Below are positions 40,431 through 47,585 of a stretch of 64,000 nucleotides of DNA, piece by piece. Numbering within the stretch: the first letter of the stretch is position 1; each line of letters starts with the position of its first letter. The notes under the pieces were generated by a model that had not been told where the DNA came from, made no database searches, and saw only the letters and a list, made by a program, of their open reading frames with translations. Source of the DNA: DASYXW01 sp035934405 (lineage in GTDB: Bacteria > Acidobacteriota > Terriglobia > UBA7540); assembly GCA_035934405.1 (NCBI GenBank), contig DASYXW010000055.1, positions 17,792 to 81,791 of the forward strand, read 5' to 3'. A program made the position numbers and the translations under genes.

Positions 40431-42014
40431 ATGAAAGTCCTCGTTGCTGATGACATTTCCGAACGTGCCGTTCAACTGCTCGAAGCCGAGCGCTCCTGGA
40501 CCGTTGTCAACGTTCCCAAGGTGAAGGCCGTGGTCGCGGACGAGATCCGCGACGCCGACGCGCTCATCGTCCGCAGCGCCACCCCGGTGACGGCGGAGTT
40601 GCTGGAGCGCGCCGGGCGGCTGCGCGTGGTGGGGCGCGCCGGAGTGGGCGTGGACAACGTTGACCTCAACGCCGCCACGCGCCGCGGCATCGTGGTGATG
40701 AATACGCCCGGCGGCAACGCCACGAGCGTCGCCGAGCACGCCTTGGCGCTGCTCCTGGCGCTGGCGCGGCGAATCCCGCAGGCGGACCGTTCGCTCAAGG
40801 AAGGGAAGTGGGAGAAGAAACAGTTTCTCGGGACCGAGTTGCGCTCGAAGACGCTCGGATTGGTCGGCCTCGGCCACATCGGCATGGAGGTGGCGCGACT
40901 CGCGCAGGCCTGTCAAATGGACGTCCTCGCCTGCGACCCCTACGTCCCGGCGATGATGGCGGGCCAGCACAACATCAGGCTCGCGGCTCTTGAAGAACTT
41001 CTGCCGGCGAGCGACTTCATCAGCCTGCACTCGACCTTAACTCCGGAAACTCAACACCTCATCAACGCGCGGACGCTCGGGCTTATGAAGCCGGGCGTGC
41101 GCCTCGTCAACTGCGCGCGGGGCGAGCTAGTGGATGAGGCGGCGTTGCTCCAGGCGCTCGAAAGCGGGCAGGTGGCGGGCGCGGCGCTCGACGTGTTCGA
41201 GACCGAGCCGCCCCGCGAGGCCGCAGCGCAACTCGCCACGCACCCGAACGTCATCGCCACGCCGCACATCGCCGGTTCTACCGAAGAGGCGCAGGAGACC
41301 ATCGGCATCCGCATCGCCGAGCAAGTGCGCGACTATCTCCTCGACGGCGTGGCTCGGAACGCCGTGAACATGCCGTCGATCTCGCCCGAAGAATACAAGA
41401 AACTTGAGCCCTATCTCAAACTCGGGGAGAAGCTGGGGGCGTTTCTCGCCCAGATCTCCCCGCGGCCGCTCGAAGAAGTCCGCATCAGCTATGACGGCGG
41501 CCTCGCCGACCTCAACACGCACCTGGTTCGCAACGCCGCGCTCAAGGGCATTCTGAACCAGATTCTCGACGAGCCGGCCAATCTGGTGAACTCCGGCGGC
41601 CTGGCGCAGGCGCGCGGCATCGAAGTGGTGGAACTGACGAGCGCGCGGCGCGCGGCGTTCTCCAACTCTCTCGGTATCGCGCTGCGCAGCGGCAACCAGT
41701 CGGCCTCCGCGCTCGGCATGGTGGGCCTCGGGAACACGCTGCGCATTCTGGGCATCAACGACATTGACATTGAGGCGCCACTGCGGGGCACCATTCTCTA
41801 CATTCGCAATCAGGACGTGCCTGGCGTCATCGGACGCGTGGGGACCGTGCTCGGCAACGGCGGCATCAACATCGCTAACTTTGCTCTGGGCCGCAATGTG
41901 GAGTCGCACGAAGCGATCGGCTTGGTTAACGTTGACAGTGACGTCTCCGCTGCAGCTCTGGACGAAATCCGCGGGATTCCCGCCGTGCGCGCGGCGCTGT
42001 TAGTTGAGGTTTAG
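40431..42014 (+). CDS. serA: D-3-phosphoglycerate dehydrogenase
   Basis: First enzyme of the phosphorylated serine pathway. 527 residues, long (type 1) form: substrate-binding halves, NAD Rossmann motif 'GLGHIGMEVARLAQACQMDVLACDPY', 'GVRLVNCARGELVDEAAL' with the family Arg, 'TPHIAGSTEEAQE' with the catalytic His, the intervening ASB domain (about 320-450), and a C-terminal ACT domain ('NQDVPGVIGRVGTVLGNGGINIANFALGR'), which usually senses serine. Forms a two-gene operon with the class V aminotransferase. Confidence 0.97.
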   Translation: MKVLVADDISERAVQLLEAERSWTVVNVPKVKAVVADEIRDADALIVRSATPVTAELLERAGRLRVVGRAGVGVDNVDLNAATRRGIVVMNTPGGNATSVAEHALALLLALARRIPQADRSLKEGKWEKKQFLGTELRSKTLGLVGLGHIGMEVARLAQACQMDVLACDPYVPAMMAGQHNIRLAALEELLPASDFISLHSTLTPETQHLINARTLGLMKPGVRLVNCARGELVDEAALLQALESGQVAGAALDVFETEPPREAAAQLATHPNVIATPHIAGSTEEAQETIGIRIAEQVRDYLLDGVARNAVNMPSISPEEYKKLEPYLKLGEKLGAFLAQISPRPLEEVRISYDGGLADLNTHLVRNAALKGILNQILDEPANLVNSGGLAQARGIEVVELTSARRAAFSNSLGIALRSGNQSASALGMVGLGNTLRILGINDIDIEAPLRGTILYIRNQDVPGVIGRVGTVLGNGGINIANFALGRNVESHEAIGLVNVDSDVSAAALDEIRGIPAVRAALLVEV

Positions 42015-42149
42015 CTACAGAGGCACGAAGGCACGGAGAAGCAGAAGGCAGGCCGCAGAACGAGAGCGGCCGGTTGAACGCTGACGCTTTCCTGCTTTCT
42101 AATTAGTTTCTGATTTTGAATTCGCTCCGTGTCTCGGTGCCTCTGTGGC
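42015..42149. repeat. Inverted arrays between serA and the PUA-like gene
   Basis: 42015-42041 (GCTACAGAGGCACGAAGGCACGGAGAAG region) and 42121-42149 (TTCGCTCCGTGTCTCGGTGCCTCTGTGGC region) are imperfect reverse complements. The GTG start of the next gene (42145) lies inside the right array. Confidence 0.8.
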
Positions 42150-42627
42150 CAAAGCTTGGGTCTATAAAGTTAATACGAAGCGCGGCTGGGAGTTCGACCA
42201 GTACTTCCGCTCGCGCAGCCGCCAGCCGTACCCGATGGCGAGCGCGGGCTGGATTCGGAGCGCTTCGAGCCTGCGTTACCTGCGCGAAGAAGTGAAGCGC
42301 GGCGACCTATTCTTGTGTTACGAAACGGATCGCAAGCGCGTGGTGGGGCTGGCGACGGCCGCCTCCGACGGGCGCGACGTCGTCTCCGGGAGCCCCGGCG
42401 GTCCGGGCTCATTGCTCGACTTCTGCCCGCCGAGCCGTGCTGTGCGGCTGAAGAATCCGCTGGCGCGCCGTCCGGATCTCGACCACATCCTGGCCTTCTC
42501 GCCGCACCGCGGCCGGGGAACCGTGCAGCGCATCGACGCCGACGAATTCGCGCGCCTGCGCCGCATCATGCTGCGCAAAAACCCGAAACAGCACCGAGTG
42601 CTCGCTCGCATCCTGCGTGCTAGCTAG
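42145..42627 (+). CDS. EVE/PUA-like domain protein
   Basis: 160 residues from GTG 42145. 'WVYKVNTKRGW...WIRSASSLRYLREEVKRGDLFLCYETDRKRVVGLATAASDG' resembles the EVE/PUA-like beta-barrel ('W..k.nP..W......G....W...........GD.vl.Y......i.G...v'), a fold that reads modified bases in DNA or RNA. The similarity is by pattern only. The start codon is supplied by a repeat array and the stop codon TAG lies in the left 34-bp inverted repeat of the adjacent element (42620-42653), so the gene end was touched by that insertion. Confidence 0.65.
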   Translation: MAKAWVYKVNTKRGWEFDQYFRSRSRQPYPMASAGWIRSASSLRYLREEVKRGDLFLCYETDRKRVVGLATAASDGRDVVSGSPGGPGSLLDFCPPSRAVRLKNPLARRPDLDHILAFSPHRGRGTVQRIDADEFARLRRIMLRKNPKQHRVLARILRAS

Positions 42628-43366
42628 CTTCTGCTTATCCGGTTGTTTCAGCAAGACGCTAGTGGTAGCGTAAGGAGTGTCTCGCCCCGCGGTTTCCAAG
42701 GGAATCGCACCAGTTTCACCGACCGAGTCGGAGATTGCGTCATGAAAGCGCAGAGAAAGATCATCGTTTACATTGCGACGAGCGCGGATGGCTACATCGC
42801 TCGGCCAGACGGCGATGTCGAATGGCTAAATCGCCGGCCGCGCACGGTCGATTACGGCATGACCGAGTTCTACCCTACGATCGACACCATCCTGTGGGGA
42901 CGCAAGACCTACGATTGGATTCTCGCCTATTACAGAAAAAAGGGTAGGAAAAGCGGGATGTTCGACACGAAGCTCGCCAACTACGTCTTCTCCCGGAAAC
43001 CGCCGAAGCGGGCGACGCCAGGTGTGGAATTCGTGTCGGAGCCGGTGAAGGCATTTGCGCAGCGTCTGCGCGCCACGCCGGGAAAACACATCTGGATGAT
43101 GGGTGGCGGTGGGCTGATCGCCTCGTTCCTCGACGCCGGCGAAATCGACGAGTTCGACATCCACGTCATTCCCACGCTCATAGGTGAGGGCATTCCACTT
43201 GTGGCGCCGCGCCATCGGGACGTCCCGCTTCGCTTACGTTTAGCCAGGAAATACCCCGACGGCGTCGTCCGACTGCGCTACGAGGTCGTGAGTAGCTCCT
43301 GAGGATGCGCCTAATCGCAACATATAGCGGTCTGCTGAAACAACCGGATAAGCAGGAGCTAGCTAG
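42620..43366. mobile_element. 747-bp element with 34-bp terminal inverted repeats and one cargo gene
   Basis: Left arm 42620-42653 (begins CTAGCTAGCTTCTGCTTATC) and right arm 43333-43366 are reverse complements at 33 of 34 positions. Between them lies only the RibD-C-like gene 42742-43302. There is no transposase, and no clear target duplication outside the arms. It looks like a non-autonomous (MITE-like) element or gene cassette. Confidence 0.75.
42742..43302 (+). CDS. RibD C-terminal/dihydrofolate-reductase-like protein
   Basis: 186 residues from ATG 42742. 'RKIIVYIATSADGYIARPDGDVEWLNR', 'TILWGRKTYDWIL', 'GKHIWMMGGGGLIASFLDAGEIDEFDIHVIPTLIGEGIPLV' match the RibD-C/DHFR-like reductase family (PF01872), NADPH-binding. 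Substrate unknown; this family includes deaminases/reductases of unclear role and is often accessory. It is the only gene in the TIR-bounded element. Confidence 0.9.
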   Translation: MKAQRKIIVYIATSADGYIARPDGDVEWLNRRPRTVDYGMTEFYPTIDTILWGRKTYDWILAYYRKKGRKSGMFDTKLANYVFSRKPPKRATPGVEFVSEPVKAFAQRLRATPGKHIWMMGGGGLIASFLDAGEIDEFDIHVIPTLIGEGIPLVAPRHRDVPLRLRLARKYPDGVVRLRYEVVSSS

Positions 43367-43399
43367 AGGGCGCTGAGAGGATAGTTTGAGCTTAGGGCG

Positions 43400-43717
43400 T
43401 TAGTCCAAGTCGATATCGCGCAGAGCAGGCGTCACCGGCTGGTCCTTCGTCTTCTTCAGCGCCTCGGCGAACTTTCGCTCCAGCAACTGCGACTTGATCT
43501 TCTCGTCTTCCGCGCCCTGTTTGAAAAGGGTCTCGCGCCGCGCCGCTTCTTTTTCGAGAAGCTGGGCCACGTGGTCGAGGTCGCGCTCGGGTTTGGCTTT
43601 GGGAGGTGGCTCGTGCGCGATGACCTTGCGCAGTTCCGCATCCACTTCGAGTTGCGCACCGCAGCAAGGGCACATCACGTCGATTGTCTGCGTCGTCGCC
43701 GGCTTTTCTTCGCGCAT
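43400..43717 (-). CDS. Small zinc-ribbon/coiled-coil protein
   Basis: 105 residues from ATG 43717: 'MREEKPATTQTIDVMCPCCGAQLEVDAELRKVIAHE' with a CPCC half-ribbon, then a charged helical stretch 'DHVAQLLEKEAARRETLFKQGAEDEKIKSQLLERKFAEALKKTKDQP' predicted to be a coiled coil. Function unknown, probably nucleic acid or protein binding. The longer overlapping frame on this strand is Arg-rich and improbable. Confidence 0.75.
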   Translation of the reverse strand: MREEKPATTQTIDVMCPCCGAQLEVDAELRKVIAHEPPPKAKPERDLDHVAQLLEKEAARRETLFKQGAEDEKIKSQLLERKFAEALKKTKDQPVTPALRDIDLD

Positions 43718-43941
43718 GGCCGCCAGCCCGCTCAAAACTCGAGTGGACGCGGGGTCCTAAAGGGGGTGCGACTCTGAGGCGCCGCAGAGCGGCAGCCAAC
43801 CAGCGCGACGAGGCTTCCATCCCCAATCCTCGTTCTTCAGTACAGGTTCACCCGCGTCCGAGCAGTATTCTAACTCGTTCGCGTTTCGGGCGTCAATTTC
43901 TTGCCGGCGGCAGATACCATGAAAGGGCCAGCCGCCAACGG

Positions 43942-45033
43942 TCACTCGCCCTCACCCGGGAAGGGCGGCGTCAAGCCGGTATAGTCGCCGATCACCTTGG
44001 CGTCATAAGGCGCATTGAGCAGGTCGAAGCTGTCGCCATCGGTATTGATCTGTCCCTGCTGGAAGACGATGGTTTCCGACCGATTGATCTCAATCACCTG
44101 GTCGTCAAACTGATTGCTGATCAACGTATTCCCATTGCGCAGCCTAATTGCGCGCGTCGGAAGCGGACAGGCCATGCTGCCCGGCTGCGTGTTGGTTACG
44201 TACGTGGAGACCACCACGCCGGCCATCGTAACCTCGAGCACGCGATTGTTGTTCGAGTCGGTAATCAGGGTGTTGGCGTTCGGCAGCCGGCTGGCAAACG
44301 CTGCACCGCTCAATTGGTTGCCCGTGCAGGAACCGTAGCTCCAGACGATCTGTTTTTGCCGGGTCACCTCGACCACGCGGTTGTTGTTTTCGTCGGCGAT
44401 CAGGACGTTGCCGTTGCCCAGGAGCTCCGCGCTATTGGGATTGTTGAGTTGATCGGCGCCACAGCCCGATACGCCCGTCATCCCATATTGCCAGGCGATC
44501 TGGCGGCTCTTCGTCACCTGGATCACCCGCTCGTTGGCTTGATCCGTTATCAGGATGTCGCCGTTGGGCAGATAGGCGTTCTGCACCGGCGTGTTCAACT
44601 CATTGAACCCGGAGCCGCTCACCCCGGCTTTGCCGTATTGCCAGACGATGGCGCCCTGTTCGTCCACCAGCATCACCCGGTTGTCGGGGCAGCCGTTGGT
44701 CAGGGGGCAGCTTGGGTCGGCGCCGGCGGGAGTTCCAGTGCCGGCGATCAGCGTCAGGTTTCCGACGCGCTCTGCGTCATTCGTGCCGACCACTGAGTTC
44801 GGGCCGGGGATGTACGAGCCATCTCCGAATTGCCACACCACATTGTGCTTGGTGTCTACCTCGATCACGCGGTTGTTGAACTGATCGGCAATCAGAATGT
44901 TGCCGGGCTTGTTGAACCCATCTCCGGCCGCCGCGTTTCCAAGCCGGGCCGTCGCCAGGAGGACCACACCTCCGGCGAGCAGCAGCCCCACGGCCGCTGC
45001 GCGAAGCAGCGTCAATCTCCTATGGCGTTTCAT
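43942..45033 (-). CDS. Exported NHL-type beta-propeller protein
   Basis: 363 residues. Signal peptide ('LLRAAAVGLLLAGGVVLLATARLGNAAA') then repeats: 'GNILIADQFNNRVIEVDTKHNVVWQFG', 'GDILITDQANERVIQVTKSRQIAWQYG', 'GNVLIADENNNRVVEVTRQKQIVWSYG', 'ANTLITDSNNNRVLEVTMAGVVV', 'GNTLISNQFDDQVIEINRSETIVFQQG'. Each has the N-R-V-x-E-V core of NHL/arylsulfotransferase-like blades. Secreted or periplasmic; ligand unknown. Confidence 0.9.
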   Translation of the reverse strand: MKRHRRLTLLRAAAVGLLLAGGVVLLATARLGNAAAGDGFNKPGNILIADQFNNRVIEVDTKHNVVWQFGDGSYIPGPNSVVGTNDAERVGNLTLIAGTGTPAGADPSCPLTNGCPDNRVMLVDEQGAIVWQYGKAGVSGSGFNELNTPVQNAYLPNGDILITDQANERVIQVTKSRQIAWQYGMTGVSGCGADQLNNPNSAELLGNGNVLIADENNNRVVEVTRQKQIVWSYGSCTGNQLSGAAFASRLPNANTLITDSNNNRVLEVTMAGVVVSTYVTNTQPGSMACPLPTRAIRLRNGNTLISNQFDDQVIEINRSETIVFQQGQINTDGDSFDLLNAPYDAKVIGDYTGLTPPFPGEGE

Positions 45034-45297
45034 GACGGAACCTCCTTAAGTAGGCATCAAATTTGGGCGTCAAAATCGACGCCCGAAACTTCGATTCCGG
45101 GCAACGCCCGGGCGGGGTCACGTCTATGTCCGGGCACTGTAATGCAATTGTAAAAAATTTGTCACGGCGAATGGGGAGAGCGGGATCGACGACCTCTCAC
45201 GCCCATGGGGCGAGCGTTTGGCTCCGGACGCACGGGGTCCCCGGAGTTGAGCGAGTGGCGCCGGTGTTACAATATCCAAGAAAGGCGGAGCCAGGTC

Positions 45298-46782
45298 ATG
45301 CCTCACCGGCCTGACACTTACACGCGCTGGGTTCTTGAAATGCGGCACGCTCAACTCTTCCAGCCTGGCTGGCGCGTGGGCGTGGCGGTTTCCGGCGGGC
45401 CGGATTCCGTCCTGTTGCTGGATTTTCTCCACCGGCTCGCGGCAGAGGTGGGCCTCTCGATTGCCGCCGTTCACTTCAATCATCACCTGCGCGGCGCGGA
45501 GTCGGATGCCGACGAGCAATTCGTGGGCGATCTTGCCCGCGCCCTGGGAATCGAGTTCATTCACGCCGAGGCCGACACGGCCCGTATCGCTCGCCAACGA
45601 CACCGCAACCTGGAAGCTACGGCGCGCGACCTGCGCTACCGGTTTTTCTTTTCGCTCGTCAATCAGGGCCGGCTGGAGCGAATGGCGACGGCGCACACCG
45701 CGAACGATCAGGCTGAAACCGTCCTGCTGCGCCTCGTGCGAGGCGCCGGCACGCGGGGGCTGGGGGGCATCCATCCCGTGCTCGACGGCAAGATTGTGCG
45801 GCCGTTTCTGAACCTGACTCGCGCCGAGGTGGAAGCCGAAATCGCCCGGCGGAAGCTGCGTTTCCGGGTGGACTCCAGCAATCTTGACACGCGATTCGCC
45901 AGGAACAAGATCCGGCAGCAACTGCTGCCGCTCATCGAGCGCGAATACAACCCCGGCGCCGTTCGCCTGCTGAAGCAGCTCGCCGATCGTGCCCGTGACG
46001 ACGAGAGCTTTCTCGAAAGAGCGTCGGCGGACCGTGCTCAGCCCTGGCTGGTGCGCGAGGGAAACGAGGAGAGAATTCCAACCCATGCCTTGAGCGAATT
46101 TCCGCCCGCCCTCCAGCGGCGGGTTTTGCGGCAGATGATTGCGGCCGCGTGCCGCGGTCCGCACTCGAGCCCCGGAAGAGTGACCTATGACGCGATCGAG
46201 GCGCTACGGCGGCTCGCCCTTCAGGGGCAAAGCGGGAAAAGGCTCACCCTTCCGGGGGGCCTTGCGGCACGGAGAGATTTTGAGTGGCTGGCGATCTCGT
46301 TCGACGCCGTGGCCGCCGCGCCCACCGAATATTCGTTCGCGGTCACCCTGCCCTGCGAGATCACCGTCCCGCAACTTGGTGTGGTCTTCCGTTTTCAGGT
46401 TAGCGAATTTCCTGATACTCCAGCGACCCGAAAGGCGTATAATCAAGCTGGGCTCGCTTTAGACGCAGGCAAGCTGTCGCCGGATTTACTGTTGCGTAAC
46501 TGGCGCGCCGGCGACCGTTTTCAACCCTTGGGAAGCCGGCGATCGTCTAAACTGAAGGAGCTTTTTCAGGAGCGAAAGGTCCCGCAGCAGCAAAGGGAGC
46601 TATGGCCGGTTCTGGAGTGCGCCGGAACGATTGTCTGGGTGCGGGGGTTTCCGCCGTCGAGCACGGCGGCGATTTCCGGCTCTTGCCGGCGGGTCCTATC
46701 CATCGAGGAGCGGCCGCTCGCAAGGAAGGACCTTGCACCTGAATTTAAAAAAGTTAAGGAACGAACCGAAGAAGTGGTTTAG
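45298..46782 (+). CDS. tilS: tRNA(Ile)-lysidine synthase
   Basis: Converts the wobble cytidine of tRNA-Ile(CAU) to lysidine. 494 residues from ATG 45298. PP-loop 'VAVSGGPDSVLLLDFLHRL', 'AVHFNHHLRGAESDADEQFV', 'ATAHTANDQAETVLLRLVRGAGTRGLGGI', 'RFARNKIRQQLLPLIEREYNP', then the C-terminal TilS domain ('LLRNWRAGDRFQPLGSRRSSKLKELFQERKVPQQQRELWPVL'). First of the tilS-hpt-ftsH cluster, an order conserved in many bacteria. Confidence 0.96.
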   Translation: MPHRPDTYTRWVLEMRHAQLFQPGWRVGVAVSGGPDSVLLLDFLHRLAAEVGLSIAAVHFNHHLRGAESDADEQFVGDLARALGIEFIHAEADTARIARQRHRNLEATARDLRYRFFFSLVNQGRLERMATAHTANDQAETVLLRLVRGAGTRGLGGIHPVLDGKIVRPFLNLTRAEVEAEIARRKLRFRVDSSNLDTRFARNKIRQQLLPLIEREYNPGAVRLLKQLADRARDDESFLERASADRAQPWLVREGNEERIPTHALSEFPPALQRRVLRQMIAAACRGPHSSPGRVTYDAIEALRRLALQGQSGKRLTLPGGLAARRDFEWLAISFDAVAAAPTEYSFAVTLPCEITVPQLGVVFRFQVSEFPDTPATRKAYNQAGLALDAGKLSPDLLLRNWRAGDRFQPLGSRRSSKLKELFQERKVPQQQRELWPVLECAGTIVWVRGFPPSSTAAISGSCRRVLSIEERPLARKDLAPEFKKVKERTEEVV

Positions 46783-46856
46783 AATCAGCGAAAGCTTCGG
46801 TTCGTTTCCAGAAACGAACCGGAAATCTCGATAAATGCCGAAATATCGGCACTCTG

Positions 46857-47456
46857 ATGCCTATGCCCAAGCCTTTGAAATCAACCGGGGCACGACGACC
46901 GCGTACTTCTTCTAAAGTCTCCTCTGAGTTGGACGCTGGCCTCCGAGTCGTCTACACTCCTAGTCAGATCCGGCAGCGCGTGAACCGCCTCGCTCGCCAG
47001 ATGAACCGGGACTACAAGGGCAAGACGCTGCACGTGGTCGGCATTCTCGAAACCTGCTTTATGTTCATGGCCGACCTGGTTCGCGCACTCCGGGTGCCGG
47101 TGGTCTGCCACTTCGTCAGGGCCGATATGGCTGATACCACGGTGGAAGGCGTTCCGGTGCGCGAAATCCGTTACACGCCCGCGGTCGACGCGACCGGAAA
47201 GGACGTCCTGTTGGTTAACGGAGTTCTTTACTCTGGAGTGACCCTGGATTACCTTTATCGTTACATCCTGGGCCAGGGCCCGGGCTCCGTGCGCACCGCT
47301 ACTTTGATCGAGCGGCCGCAGGAAAAGAAGGTGGATGTGGCCACGGACTACCTGGGATTCAGGACCGCGGCCTCCGGATATTTGGTTGGTTACGGTTTGG
47401 CGTACCAGGGCAGGCATCAGAATCTGCCGTGCATCGCTTTGGTTGCGCGGGCGTAG
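46857..47456 (+). CDS. Hypoxanthine phosphoribosyltransferase homologue with degenerate PRPP site
   Basis: 199 residues, in the place of hpt between tilS and ftsH. Family similarity is clear: 'LHVVGILETCFMFMADLVRALRVPVVCHFVRAD', 'GPGSVRTATLIERPQEKKVDVATDYLGF', 'YLVGYGLAYQGRHQNLPCIALV'. But the PRPP loop, normally V-E-D-I-x-D-(T/S)-G-x-T, reads VNGVLYSGVT: both acidic residues and the loop Asp are lost (N121, G122, Y125). The pyrophosphate loop 'LKGS' is 'LETC', and 'GYGLDY' is 'GYGLAY'. Probably not a normal HPRT; structural, regulatory or sulfur/other-ligand roles are open. Confidence 0.85.
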   Translation: MPMPKPLKSTGARRPRTSSKVSSELDAGLRVVYTPSQIRQRVNRLARQMNRDYKGKTLHVVGILETCFMFMADLVRALRVPVVCHFVRADMADTTVEGVPVREIRYTPAVDATGKDVLLVNGVLYSGVTLDYLYRYILGQGPGSVRTATLIERPQEKKVDVATDYLGFRTAASGYLVGYGLAYQGRHQNLPCIALVARA

Positions 47457-47585
47457 GATTCCCGGCCCCGGCCATGGTCGTTCCCGCCCGCCGCGGCGGG
47501 GGAATCAGGCTGGCGGCGGCCAGTCCGGTTGATGCTCTGGCGCATCGAATAATCAGGGGGAGCAGTCAGAAGCAGGAGGCGTTCA

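Noticed and set aside
42620..43366. The 34-bp inverted repeats as a transcription terminator pair
   Set aside because: The arms are 679 bp apart and too long and alike for terminators; they enclose a gene in the manner of element ends.
43392..43826. A 144-residue Arg-rich frame overlapping the small zinc-ribbon gene
   Set aside because: Alternative frame of the same DNA with composition typical of GC shadow; the 105-residue frame has a CPCC motif and coiled-coil pattern.
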